Source: Paenibacillus sp. 1001270B_150601_E10 (GTDB lineage: Bacteria > Bacillota > Bacilli > Paenibacillales > Paenibacillaceae). Taken from it: a stretch of DNA of 40,568 nucleotides. The position numbers and the translations under genes are program-made. The notes beneath the pieces are model-generated. The model saw nothing but the letters and a program-made list of their open reading frames with translations, did not search any database and was not told the origin of the DNA. The stretch covers positions 1 through 40,568 of the forward strand of contig NZ_JADMOL010000003.1 in the NCBI RefSeq assembly GCF_015558675.1, in the 5' to 3' direction. Of the stretch, positions 11,787-19,691 are shown one piece after another. The first letter of the stretch is position 1, and each line of letters opens with the position of its first letter.

Positions 11787-11826
11787 AAAAAGACTGCTGG
11801 TCACAAACTTAATTGCGTCAACAGTC
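11787..11826 (-). terminator. Intra-cluster rho-independent terminator after rfbD
   Basis: On the minus strand GACTGTTG pairs with CAGCAGTC (one wobble) across a roughly 19-base loop, followed by TTTTTC. It separates the nucleotide-sugar genes from the glycosyltransferases downstream. Confidence 0.65.
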
Positions 11827-11835
11827 CTCAATATG

Positions 11836-12678
11836 TTAAATCTCATTTTTAATAAAATCCTGTAAAGCTTCTTTCCATGGACGTAAATCACGAAGCCCAT
11901 TGGTGCGAATCGATAAATGCTCCATGATTGAGTTTTTAGGTCTTGGTGCTGGCCGCGGGAACTGTTCTGTTGTACATGGTAATAGTTCAGGTTTTAAACC
12001 AGCATAATCAAATATCGCTTGAGCAAATTCAAACCAGGAACAAAATTCCGTATTGGAGGCATGATAAACCCCATACAACTTGGTCTGAATCAATTCTTCC
12101 AAAAAATAAGCTAAATCAACCGTATAAGTAGGCGAGCCAAGCTGATCATTTACGACTTGTAACGAAGGCTTTTCTGCCCCTAGCTTTAACATCGTCTTTA
12201 CAAAGTTATTGCCATGACTCCCGTATACCCATGATGTTCGAACAATGTAATACCTAGAAGATAATGTCTGTACGAGCTGCTCCCCAGCACGTTTCGATTT
12301 ACCATAGACCGTCTGTGGATCGGTATTGTCATACTCTCGATAAGCTTTAGTAGAATGACCATCAAACACATAGTCCGTACTAATATAGCATACTTTAGCT
12401 CCGACCTTTTCAGCTGCGACTACAATATTGCGACTGCCAACAGCATTAACAAGATAGGCAGTATCCTCTTCCATCTCTGCAGCATCAACAGCCGTATAAG
12501 CCGCACAGTGAATTACTGCATCAGGTTGCAAATCAAGTATTACAGAGTTGCATTGTTCTTGATTGGTAATATCTAACCGATCCCTAGACAATCCATATAC
12601 TTCGTGTCCTAGCTGATTAAAAATTCGAACAACATCCTGCCCCAACTGACCATTTGCACCTGTCACTAGAACTTTCAT
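11836..12678 (-). CDS. rfbD: dTDP-4-dehydrorhamnose reductase
   Basis: Last step of dTDP-L-rhamnose synthesis: NAD(P)H-dependent reduction of dTDP-4-dehydro-L-rhamnose. The 280-residue SDR-family protein has the Rossmann loop TGANGQLGQD at the N-terminus, the CYISTDYVFDG strand around residue 100 and the catalytic YGKSK at 125-129. The ATG used here has AGGTG 6 bases upstream. An in-frame GTG three codons earlier overlaps the rfbB stop and is a weaker alternative. It is the fourth gene of rfbACBD, in the order also seen in rhamnose-containing S-layer glycan clusters. Confidence 0.94.
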   Translation of the reverse strand: MKVLVTGANGQLGQDVVRIFNQLGHEVYGLSRDRLDITNQEQCNSVILDLQPDAVIHCAAYTAVDAAEMEEDTAYLVNAVGSRNIVVAAEKVGAKVCYISTDYVFDGHSTKAYREYDNTDPQTVYGKSKRAGEQLVQTLSSRYYIVRTSWVYGSHGNNFVKTMLKLGAEKPSLQVVNDQLGSPTYTVDLAYFLEELIQTKLYGVYHASNTEFCSWFEFAQAIFDYAGLKPELLPCTTEQFPRPAPRPKNSIMEHLSIRTNGLRDLRPWKEALQDFIKNEI

Positions 12679-12679
12679 C

Positions 12680-13696
12680 CTAATCACCTAGACGTCCACC
12701 ATATTGTTTTTCATAATATTCTTGATATGCGCCTGACTGAATGCGTGTCCACCAGTCTTTATGTTCCAGATACCAAGCAATGGTTTTTTGAATTCCAGTC
12801 TCGAAATTATACTTCGGCTGCCAGCCTAGTTCATTGCGAATTTTTGTTGCGTCAATAGCATAACGACGATCATGCCCAGGGCGATCAGCCACATAAGTAA
12901 TCAATGATTTAGGCTTGTCCAGTGCTTCAAGAATGGTTTCAACAATTTGAATGTTCTTTCTTTCATTGTTGCCGCCTACATTATATACCTCTCCACTGAT
13001 TCCCTTATGAATAACTAAATCAATCGCGCTGCAGTGATCCTCAACATACAGCCAGTCACGAATATTCAGACCATCCCCGTAAACTGGTAGTTGTTTATCA
13101 TTTAGTGCGTTCGAAATCATAAGCGGAATTAGCTTCTCAGGAAAATGATATGGACCATAATTGTTAGAACAGCGCGTAATGTTCACATTCATACCAAAGG
13201 TTTCGTGATATGCACGCACAAGTAAATCTCCACCTGTTTTACTAGCAGAATACGGACTATTCGGTGCAAGTGGAGTCGTCTCCGTGAACATTCCTGTATC
13301 TCCTAGAGTCCCATATACTTCATCTGTTGAGATTTGTACGTATTTTTTAACGTTATACTTACGGGCTGCGTCCAGTAGAACTTGCGTCCCCATCACATTC
13401 GTTTGCACGAATATGCCCGGTTCTAGAATACTGCGGTCCACATGAGACTCAGCTGCAAAATTCACTACGATATCTACACCATTCCGGAAGATTCCGTCTA
13501 CATTTTGAGCATCCGAAATATCTCCTTTAATGAAGGTATAGTTCGGCTTATGTTCTACTTCCAATAAGTTTTCAAGATTTCCAGCGTATGTGAGGGCATC
13601 CAAATTGATGATATGATAATTTGGATATTTGTTCACCATATAATAAACAAAATTACTCCCAATAAAGCCCGCTCCACCAGTCACTAATAGCTTCAA
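12680..13696 (-). CDS. rfbB: dTDP-glucose 4,6-dehydratase
   Basis: Second step of dTDP-L-rhamnose synthesis, converting dTDP-glucose to the 4-keto-6-deoxy intermediate. The 338-residue extended SDR has TGGAGFIGSNF at the N-terminus, the catalytic TDE at 124-126 within QISTDEVYG, and YSASK at 149-153. The longest open frame begins upstream at an ATG inside rfbC. The true start is the TTG at 13696, because GGGGGG lies 7 bases before it and the protein then begins MKLLVTGGAG like its relatives. The gene starts 13 bases after the rfbC stop. Confidence 0.94.
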   Translation of the reverse strand: MKLLVTGGAGFIGSNFVYYMVNKYPNYHIINLDALTYAGNLENLLEVEHKPNYTFIKGDISDAQNVDGIFRNGVDIVVNFAAESHVDRSILEPGIFVQTNVMGTQVLLDAARKYNVKKYVQISTDEVYGTLGDTGMFTETTPLAPNSPYSASKTGGDLLVRAYHETFGMNVNITRCSNNYGPYHFPEKLIPLMISNALNDKQLPVYGDGLNIRDWLYVEDHCSAIDLVIHKGISGEVYNVGGNNERKNIQIVETILEALDKPKSLITYVADRPGHDRRYAIDATKIRNELGWQPKYNFETGIQKTIAWYLEHKDWWTRIQSGAYQEYYEKQYGGRLGD

Positions 13697-13709
13697 CAGA
13701 ATCCCCCCT

Positions 13710-14258
13710 TTAATCAAATTTAATATCTGCATCTCGCAATAACGGATGCTTCATATCCTTATCTGACAATATTGGGTGATCCGTTGGCCAGTCAATCCCT
13801 AATACTGGATCATTCCATAAGATGCCGCGGTCATGTTCCGGCGAATAGAGTGCATCAACTTTATACAGTACCTCTGTATTCGGTTCAGTCGTACAAAATC
13901 CATGGGCAAAACCCTTCGGCACTAATAATTGCCGTTTATTCTCTGCACTTAAATGTACACCGACCCATTGACCAAAGTTAGGCGAATTCCGCCGAATGTC
14001 GACAACAACATCATAAATTGCGCCTTTAACGACACGAACAAGTTTAGTTTGTGCCTTAGGGTTTAATTGGTAATGCAAGCCGCGAATTACTCCTTTTTCT
14101 ACGGAAAGAGAATGGTTGTCTTGGATAAATAGATAGTCCATATGATATGCAAGAAACTTCTCTCTGTTGTAACTCTCCATAAAAAAACCGCGATGGTCAC
14201 TATAAACCGCGGGTTCGATGATTTTGACATCAGTTAATTTTGTTTCGTGAACGTTCAT
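13710..14258 (-). CDS. rfbC: dTDP-4-dehydrorhamnose 3,5-epimerase
   Basis: Third step of dTDP-L-rhamnose synthesis. The 182-residue cupin has the RmlC features DHRGFFMESY, IRGLHYQ with catalytic His62, the KGAIYDVVVDIR strand, VPKGFAHGF, and the active-site Tyr region LYKVDALYSPEHDRGI near 131. The length is normal for the family. It lies 10 bp after rfbA and 13 bp before the rfbB start, so these genes are transcribed together. Confidence 0.95.
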   Translation of the reverse strand: MNVHETKLTDVKIIEPAVYSDHRGFFMESYNREKFLAYHMDYLFIQDNHSLSVEKGVIRGLHYQLNPKAQTKLVRVVKGAIYDVVVDIRRNSPNFGQWVGVHLSAENKRQLLVPKGFAHGFCTTEPNTEVLYKVDALYSPEHDRGILWNDPVLGIDWPTDHPILSDKDMKHPLLRDADIKFD

Positions 14259-14268
14259 TTCTACACCT

Positions 14269-15012
14269 CTATAACTTTAGCTTACCATACTCTTCGGACA
14301 AAGTGATATCTTTGGCCAACTCGTTTGCCTTTGCCCAAGAAGCATGCGTGCCTGCATCCGTCCACCACCCCTGAAGAATATCATAAGTAAGTTCACCACG
14401 TTCAATATATGCATTATTAACATCCGTTATTTCCAATTCACCTCTAGTAGAAGGCTTAAGAGTTTTTACAATTTCAAACACAGAACTATCATACATATAT
14501 ATTCCTGTAACCGCAAAGTTACTCTTCGGAGCCTTCGGTTTTTCTTCAATGGAAACAATATAGTTTTCATTTAATTCTGCAACACCATAACGTTGCGGAT
14601 CATGAACTGCTTGCAAAAGGATTTTTGCACCTTTATGCTGTTGTTCGAAATTGTTTACGTAGTTCTCAATATTCTCTTCAAATACGTTGTCTCCTAGAAT
14701 AATAACCATCTGATCATCACCAACAAATTGCTCCGCAAGGCCTAGTGCTTGAGCTATACCTCCTGCCTCATCTTGTACCTTATAGGTAAAAGAGAGGCCT
14801 AAATCGCGTCCACTCCCAAGGAGATTGACAACATCACCCATGTGCTCTTTACCAGTAACAACAAGAATGTCGTAAATTTTTGCTTTCTTTAGCTTATTAA
14901 TTGCATGAAATATCATAGGATACTTCCCAACGGGAAGTAAATGCTTGTTCGTTACTTTAGTTAATGGAAAAAGACGCGAGCCGGTACCACCAGCTAAAAT
15001 AATTCCTTTCAT
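14269..15012 (-). CDS. rfbA: Glucose-1-phosphate thymidylyltransferase (short form)
   Basis: First step of dTDP-L-rhamnose synthesis: dTTP plus glucose-1-phosphate gives dTDP-glucose. The 247-residue protein starts MKGIILAGGTGSRLFPLT (nucleotidyltransferase signature) and carries LLPVGKYPMI, VVTGKEHMGDV, ILGDNVFEENI and WWTDAGTHASW. It is the short RmlA type without the extra C-terminal region of the roughly 290-residue enterobacterial form. The start ATG has AGAGGTG 6 bases upstream; an in-frame GTG lies inside that site and is unlikely. It is the first gene of the leftward rfbACBD unit. Confidence 0.95.
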   Translation of the reverse strand: MKGIILAGGTGSRLFPLTKVTNKHLLPVGKYPMIFHAINKLKKAKIYDILVVTGKEHMGDVVNLLGSGRDLGLSFTYKVQDEAGGIAQALGLAEQFVGDDQMVIILGDNVFEENIENYVNNFEQQHKGAKILLQAVHDPQRYGVAELNENYIVSIEEKPKAPKSNFAVTGIYMYDSSVFEIVKTLKPSTRGELEITDVNNAYIERGELTYDILQGWWTDAGTHASWAKANELAKDITLSEEYGKLKL

Positions 15013-15338
15013 GAGGTTCACCTCTATATCAAATTCTTAAATAAATGACGAGTGAATCGAGTTGAAATTTAAAAAACGCTTACTTTAATCTAAACATCTA
15101 AAGAATGATTAACCCTTCTACTTATGTTAACATATTAGGCGTCGGTGGCCAGCAATTTGTTTTAAATGGGGGATTTTGTGAACAACAAGAATATCTTCAA
15201 CCAACATTACTAGATCGATCAACACACAATCATATATACTTCTCTTTTAGAAGCCCTCCAAACGCCGACACCGTTTTGGTGTTTATCTATTTACACAAGA
15301 TATTTTACGCTCTCGTAGCGTTAAGGGAGAATATCAAT
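15013..15338. other. Divergent control region with possible leader peptide
   Basis: This region separates leftward rfbA from the rightward glycerophosphotransferase gene. It should hold promoters for both, but none is near consensus. On the plus strand GGGGG followed 5 bases later by GTG opens an 11-codon frame (15178-15213). Two small hairpins follow: ACACC/GGTGT at about 15269-15284, and ACGCT/AGCGT just before the ribosome binding site at 15322. It may be an attenuated leader, or an erased gene start. Confidence 0.4.
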
Positions 15339-16556
15339 TTGAAAATTATTAAATTACTTGGCAATTTTTTTTTACTTCCATTGTATTGGTTATCCTATAT
15401 CGTTCCTAGAGATAAAAACATTTGGGTTTTTGGTTCGTGGTTCGGAACAAGATATTCAGACAGCAGTCGATATGTATTTGAATACATATACGAAACGGAA
15501 CCTGGAATCAGGGCCATCTGGCTCACAAGAAAAAAAGCAATTGTTAATGAACTGCGCAAAAGTGGTTATGAAGCATATTCTATCTATTCTATTAAAGGGT
15601 ACTGGTTAACTTGCAGAGCTGCAGTTGCTATTTTTACGGTTAATATAGCCGATGTAAATACATTAGGTGCCTCGAAGCTTTTAAAATTTCAATTGTGGCA
15701 TGGAATCCCATTAAAAAAAATTGTTCATGATGATCAATACAATTCATCTAAAAACAAGAGTAATTTCTTCACACTGCTCACTAAAATCAAATCTATATTG
15801 TTACCACATTTAAACGTGTTTGACCAATGGGATGTTGTTACATCAACAAGCCCAAAAGTTAGCAAGATTTTCGAATCAGCTTTTCGATTACATGAGAGTA
15901 AAATTTTCGAAACAGGAACTCCCAGAGCAGATGTCATTTTAACAAAGAATACTGTTTCACCCGAAGTCTTATCTTTCAAAACAAATAAAATATCAATTAA
16001 ACACAGGATTGGTTATTTTCCAACACATCGCAAAAATGCCAAACAATTATCTATATTTATAAACTCAATCAATAATTCTAGACTAATCCAATTCTTAGAG
16101 GAACAGGAATCAGTACTATATATCAAACTTCATTATTACAATCTTGAGAAACATGTACATGAAATTAGCTCTCCAAGGATAGTTTTATTAAAAGAGGATG
16201 ATATATCTGATATCAATTATCTCCTCCCTTGGATAGATATTCTTATTACCGATTATTCAAGTGTCTACTATGATTTTCTATTACTCAACAGACCCATAAT
16301 ATTCACCCCCTTTGACTTAGATGAATATCTGAGCATCGATCGAGAATTATATGGTGAATATAATGAACTAACTCCTGGCCCAAAATGTACGACATGGAAT
16401 ATGGTTGTTGAGGAGTTATACCAGTTAAAAAAGCATAATGATAAGTATTATAAATTTCGAACCAATATGAAGAAAGAATACTATTCTCATGTAGATATGA
16501 ACAACTCGCAAAGAGTAGTACAAACAATAAGAGATTTAATTCAGAACTCCCGTTAG
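15339..16556 (+). CDS. CDP-glycerol glycerophosphotransferase family protein (TagB/TagF-like)
   Basis: Transfers glycerol-phosphate from CDP-glycerol to a lipid-linked glycan at the inner membrane face. The open frame extends to 15105, but the real start is the TTG at 15339, since AAGGGAG lies 8 bases before it and the protein then begins with the family's amphipathic membrane helix (LGNFFLLPLYWLSYIVPRDK) and NIWVFGSW. The 405 residues carry LWHGIPLKK with His121, the short GYFPTHR in place of the usual PTWR, and TDYSSVYYDF near residue 300. It is a single-domain enzyme of TagB size. It stands on the opposite strand from the other TagB/F genes, followed by an acyltransferase gene. Whether it primes or elongates cannot be told. 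Confidence 0.88.
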   Translation: MKIIKLLGNFFLLPLYWLSYIVPRDKNIWVFGSWFGTRYSDSSRYVFEYIYETEPGIRAIWLTRKKAIVNELRKSGYEAYSIYSIKGYWLTCRAAVAIFTVNIADVNTLGASKLLKFQLWHGIPLKKIVHDDQYNSSKNKSNFFTLLTKIKSILLPHLNVFDQWDVVTSTSPKVSKIFESAFRLHESKIFETGTPRADVILTKNTVSPEVLSFKTNKISIKHRIGYFPTHRKNAKQLSIFINSINNSRLIQFLEEQESVLYIKLHYYNLEKHVHEISSPRIVLLKEDDISDINYLLPWIDILITDYSSVYYDFLLLNRPIIFTPFDLDEYLSIDRELYGEYNELTPGPKCTTWNMVVEELYQLKKHNDKYYKFRTNMKKEYYSHVDMNNSQRVVQTIRDLIQNSR

Positions 16557-16675
16557 TCTATTAAGACTTTGGATATCCTAAATATGATGAAAATAAATCT
16601 GAATACCTAAACAGAACTATTTGAAGAGTTCGTATGTTTTTCTTAAATAAACTAACCTTAACTATATTTATCTAT

Positions 16676-16681
16676 TATAAT
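16676..16681 (+). promoter_or_regulatory. Possible -10 box before the acyltransferase gene
   Basis: A perfect TATAAT lies 20 bases before the GAGG ribosome binding site. The matching -35 region is poor, so this is only a candidate; the gene may instead be read from the upstream glycerophosphotransferase gene. Confidence 0.3.
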
Positions 16682-16712
16682 TGTATCCTAAAATAGAAAT
16701 GAGGAATTTAGA

Positions 16713-17692
16713 TTGAAACGTTACTATTCTTTAGATACTATTAAATTTCTTGCCGTGATTTCTGTAGTAATAATCCATGTTACTGCAGTTATGCTGCGCA
16801 AGGATCTTAATACATTCTGGAACTATGATATTTATAGACCTATTTTAAATTTTGCAGTCCCTTTCTTCTTTACTGCATCTGGATTCCTTTTGTATTTCAA
16901 AAAGGATAATGAGGGTTATCTTTGGGGGTATCTAGTAAAGTCCATAAAGATATATTTATATGCTACACTGTTTTACATCCTTTTTAACCTTGTATTAGTA
17001 ACTACAGACAGAGTTTTTTAGGGAAACCTTTTAAAGCTTCTCTCCATAAATTGATTGAATCATGGAACTATGTACGAATTTTCAACGGAGACATTGGACA
17101 ATATCATCTTTGGTTTATGACTGCATTAATATGTGCTTGTGTTATTATGTGGTGCTTTCAACTTCTTAAACTTAATCCTCAAATAATATTTCTTTTATCA
17201 ACAGGATTCTATATTTTGAACCTTATTGGTATATCGAAGTTAGATAGCTATTTTGTATACGGAGGGATATCTCAAGCATTATTTTATTTAGCATTAGGGT
17301 ATTTCATCGCAACAATCAATTGTCAAACGATAAAACTACCTATTATCGGGTTCATTTGCTCAGTTTTGTTACTTTATTTTATAAGTTTTTCTGATTTGAA
17401 GCTTTCTGCTGTACCACTAGCCATGATGACCTTTTACTTAATGGTAATATGTGTGAATCACCCCGACATCGGAGTTAATACATTTTTACCTAAATTCGGA
17501 ACTTATACATTAGCAATTTATATATTACACCTTTTCGTAAGTGATGTTATTATTAGGATTCTTGTTTACTCAGGTTATACTAAATACTTCGAATCCTGGA
17601 TATACTATCCGTTAGCAATAATATTGAGTGTGCTAATTCCGGTTTTATTAGCGAATACATACAAAAGGTTGATGATTAAAGTAAGTTCGTAG
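16713..17692 (+). pseudogene. Membrane acyltransferase 3 family gene, interrupted by a one-base frameshift
   Basis: Acyltransferase-3 (OafA/WecH-like) proteins O-acetylate surface sugars or polymers using many membrane helices. The first frame (16713-17021) gives the family's N-terminus: YSLDTIKFLAVISVVIIHVT with the conserved His, then NFAVPFFFTASGFLLYF. It stops at TAG straight after a run of six T. The second frame (from about 17015, -1 frame) continues as LGKPFKASLHKLIESWNY, then IGQYHLWFMTALI and the remaining helices to 17692. One extra T in the run restores a single protein of about 326 residues with no further damage. The start is TTG with GAGG 8 bases upstream. It is either a recent mutation, phase variation, slippage or a sequencing error. 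Confidence 0.85.
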
Positions 17693-17864
17693 ATAAGACT
17701 TTACTAGACAATAACAAAAAATAAATGCTAATCAACCTCGAACATTACACCATCATGAGCTAGATAGATCATGGGCTTACTTGAGGAACGCATTAACCTA
17801 TTAAGTTCAAAGAGAGGTCAATATTTTCCCTTACTTGCAACACAAACACAACCATTTTCACACC

Positions 17865-17918
17865 AAAAGACAGGTATGAATGTTCATTGTTTGATGTGAA
17901 GATTCATACCTGTCTTTT
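17865..17918. terminator. Bidirectional terminator with perfect 17-bp stem
   Basis: AAAAGACAGGTATGAAT and its exact complement flank a 20-base loop, giving A-tract and T-tract on both sides. It lies between the rightward acyltransferase gene and the leftward gene ending at 17980 and can stop transcription both ways. Confidence 0.92.
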
Positions 17919-17979
17919 GACATGATTTTTCCAATTTGATAATAGTATCACGTTTACCATTCTACACAGCAAAAAGCAA

Positions 17980-19170
17980 TCATTTCAATATCTTCTTAAT
18001 TTTCTCTACAGCTCTCATACTCGAATTACCATCATCCAAATAATTGTACTTATTAAAGAAATTCTCATACTTCTTTTGATATGAATGATTGTTGGATTCC
18101 AATGTTTCTATCGCTTCTACTAGTTGTCTCTCATTAAGTACAATTGGACCAGGAGCTTCTTCTTTAAAATCAATATAGAAACCACGTAATTCATTTTTAT
18201 ACTTCTCATAATCATACCAATAAAATATCATGGGCTTCTTCAACAAACTGTAATCAAACAATACAGAAGAATAATCAGTAATCATTATGTCAGCAACTAA
18301 ATATAACATTTGAATATCTTGTTGAGGTTGATATATATAAATAAATTGCTTATGTTTCGGATCAACCAACATATCATCTTGCACAAAATAATGTTGCTTA
18401 ATTACTAATACATATTCAGATCCTAAGCGTTCTTTCATCTTATCAAGATTAAAATGTAAAGTTAATTTCCATTTTCCTTGTTCATAAAACTCATCGTCTC
18501 TCCAAGTAGGGGCATATAAGATAATCTTTTTATCAATTGGAAGAGATAGCTTTAACTTCAATTGCCAAACCGCATCTTCACTATTGCACCTAAGTAGCAC
18601 ATCATTTCGAGGGTAACCGATCTCCCAAATTTCCCCTCCATATGCGAAGGCACTCTTGAATTTATCAGTTGAATAAGCATTTTGAGAAATTAAATAATCC
18701 CACTCTTTAGTTTGCTGCGAAAATTTCCTTTGATACGCTAATAAATCAGTATCCCCCCCTATATTCATTATTTCCATGTCCAAAGCTAATTTTTTCAGTG
18801 GGGTACCGTGCCAAGTCTGAATAAGTATACTGCCCTCTCTTTTTTTAAATATATCCAATTGCCTTGAGTCTGTTATCGAAACCCCTGCAGTAGCTGCATA
18901 ATATAAATGCTTGAATCGCATCTTCTGCACTTTCTTACAGTTACCTGGAATATGGGTGCTACTATCTTCTAACACCCATACACAACAGTACTCCAAATCC
19001 ATACTCTGCCGAATCATTTCTTCATAAATATATTTAGGATTACCAGAATAGCTTCTTCCTACACTACTTTCAAATAAAATTACTTTTTTATTTACTGGTA
19101 GTACTACACCAAATATTTTATAAAAAACCGCAAAGAGGGAGGTATATATTTGGTATACTGCTTTTTTCAT
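17980..19170 (-). CDS. CDP-glycerol glycerophosphotransferase family protein (TagB/TarF-like)
   Basis: Uses CDP-glycerol made by the neighbouring TagD to add glycerol-phosphate to a lipid-linked glycan. The 396 residues are a single Glyphos_transf domain. An N-terminal membrane-associated helix is followed by VILFESSVGRSYSGNPKYIY, QTWHGTPLKKLAL with His121, ILYAPTWRDDEFY, and IMITDYSSVLFDYSLLKKP. Size and motifs suit a TagB primase or a short TarF-like enzyme. Its ATG overlaps the tagD stop (ATGA), implying coupled translation. It is the last gene of the leftward tag module, ended by the strong terminator at 17865. The gene is clearly AT-rich. Confidence 0.9.
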   Translation of the reverse strand: MKKAVYQIYTSLFAVFYKIFGVVLPVNKKVILFESSVGRSYSGNPKYIYEEMIRQSMDLEYCCVWVLEDSSTHIPGNCKKVQKMRFKHLYYAATAGVSITDSRQLDIFKKREGSILIQTWHGTPLKKLALDMEIMNIGGDTDLLAYQRKFSQQTKEWDYLISQNAYSTDKFKSAFAYGGEIWEIGYPRNDVLLRCNSEDAVWQLKLKLSLPIDKKIILYAPTWRDDEFYEQGKWKLTLHFNLDKMKERLGSEYVLVIKQHYFVQDDMLVDPKHKQFIYIYQPQQDIQMLYLVADIMITDYSSVLFDYSLLKKPMIFYWYDYEKYKNELRGFYIDFKEEAPGPIVLNERQLVEAIETLESNNHSYQKKYENFFNKYNYLDDGNSSMRAVEKIKKILK

Positions 19171-19565
19171 ACATGTGCCTTCCGAAATAAATCCTGTTTA
19201 ATTTTTGTTGTAGATATACCTAATGTTCGGGGCAAGTACTGAACTTCACAGTACTCCATTAGAAAGTCAAATTCCCCCTTCCAATCATCTCCCATAACAA
19301 ACACATCAATCTCATGTTTTATGACGTCACTAATTTTTTGTTCCCAATTCTTCTCTTCGATAACCAAATCCACATATCGGATCGATTCTAGGATCAGCTT
19401 ACGAGTTTCAAAAGAGAAATACGTTTGTTTATTTTTAATATTATTAAAAGCGTCATTCGATAATCCAACAATTAAATAGTCGCCCTTTTCTTTTGCACGT
19501 TTTAACAAATTGATATGGCCCTCATGTAAAAGATCAAAGGTTCCATAAGTAAGTATTTTTTTCAT
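19167..19565 (-). CDS. tagD: Glycerol-3-phosphate cytidylyltransferase TagD
   Basis: Makes CDP-glycerol from CTP and sn-glycerol-3-phosphate, the activated unit of poly(glycerol-phosphate) teichoic acids. The 132-residue protein has the family length and both signatures: HEGH (the HxGH motif) at 14-17, and RTLGISTT near 113-120. LTYGTFDLLHEGHINLLKRA and VMGDDWKGEFD are typical. It overlaps the following TagB-like gene by 4 bases. It shows that the cluster handles glycerol phosphate rather than only sugars. Confidence 0.96.
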   Translation of the reverse strand: MKKILTYGTFDLLHEGHINLLKRAKEKGDYLIVGLSNDAFNNIKNKQTYFSFETRKLILESIRYVDLVIEEKNWEQKISDVIKHEIDVFVMGDDWKGEFDFLMEYCEVQYLPRTLGISTTKIKQDLFRKAHV

Positions 19566-19609
19566 GATTCCTCTCTTCCTTATGATCGAAGTAAATTTAC
19601 CAGAAATTC

Positions 19610-19637
19610 AGAATATAAAGTAACAAATAGTAGTCAA
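19610..19637 (-). promoter_or_regulatory. Possible promoter for tagD and the TagB-like gene
   Basis: On the minus strand TTGACT (19632-19637) and TATTCT (19610-19615) are 16 bases apart in the 126-bp gap upstream of tagD. Both boxes match consensus at 4-5 of 6 positions. It could supplement read-through from the upstream fusion gene. Confidence 0.4.
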
Positions 19638-19691
19638 ATGATTATAGTATAATGGAGTTTATATACAATACTAAATAAGTCAAAAATTTAG

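Noticed and set aside
15105-15338. Upstream extension of the TagB/F-like gene
   Set aside because: The first 78 codons do not resemble the family. A strong ribosome binding site and a family-typical N-terminus occur at the TTG at 15339.
17012-17022. Canonical X XXY YYZ -1 frameshift heptamer in the acyltransferase gene
   Set aside because: The T-run looks like T TTT TTA, but the zero frame reads GTT TTT TAG, so tandem slippage does not fit the classical phasing. Only single-tRNA slippage, transcriptional slippage or mutation remain.
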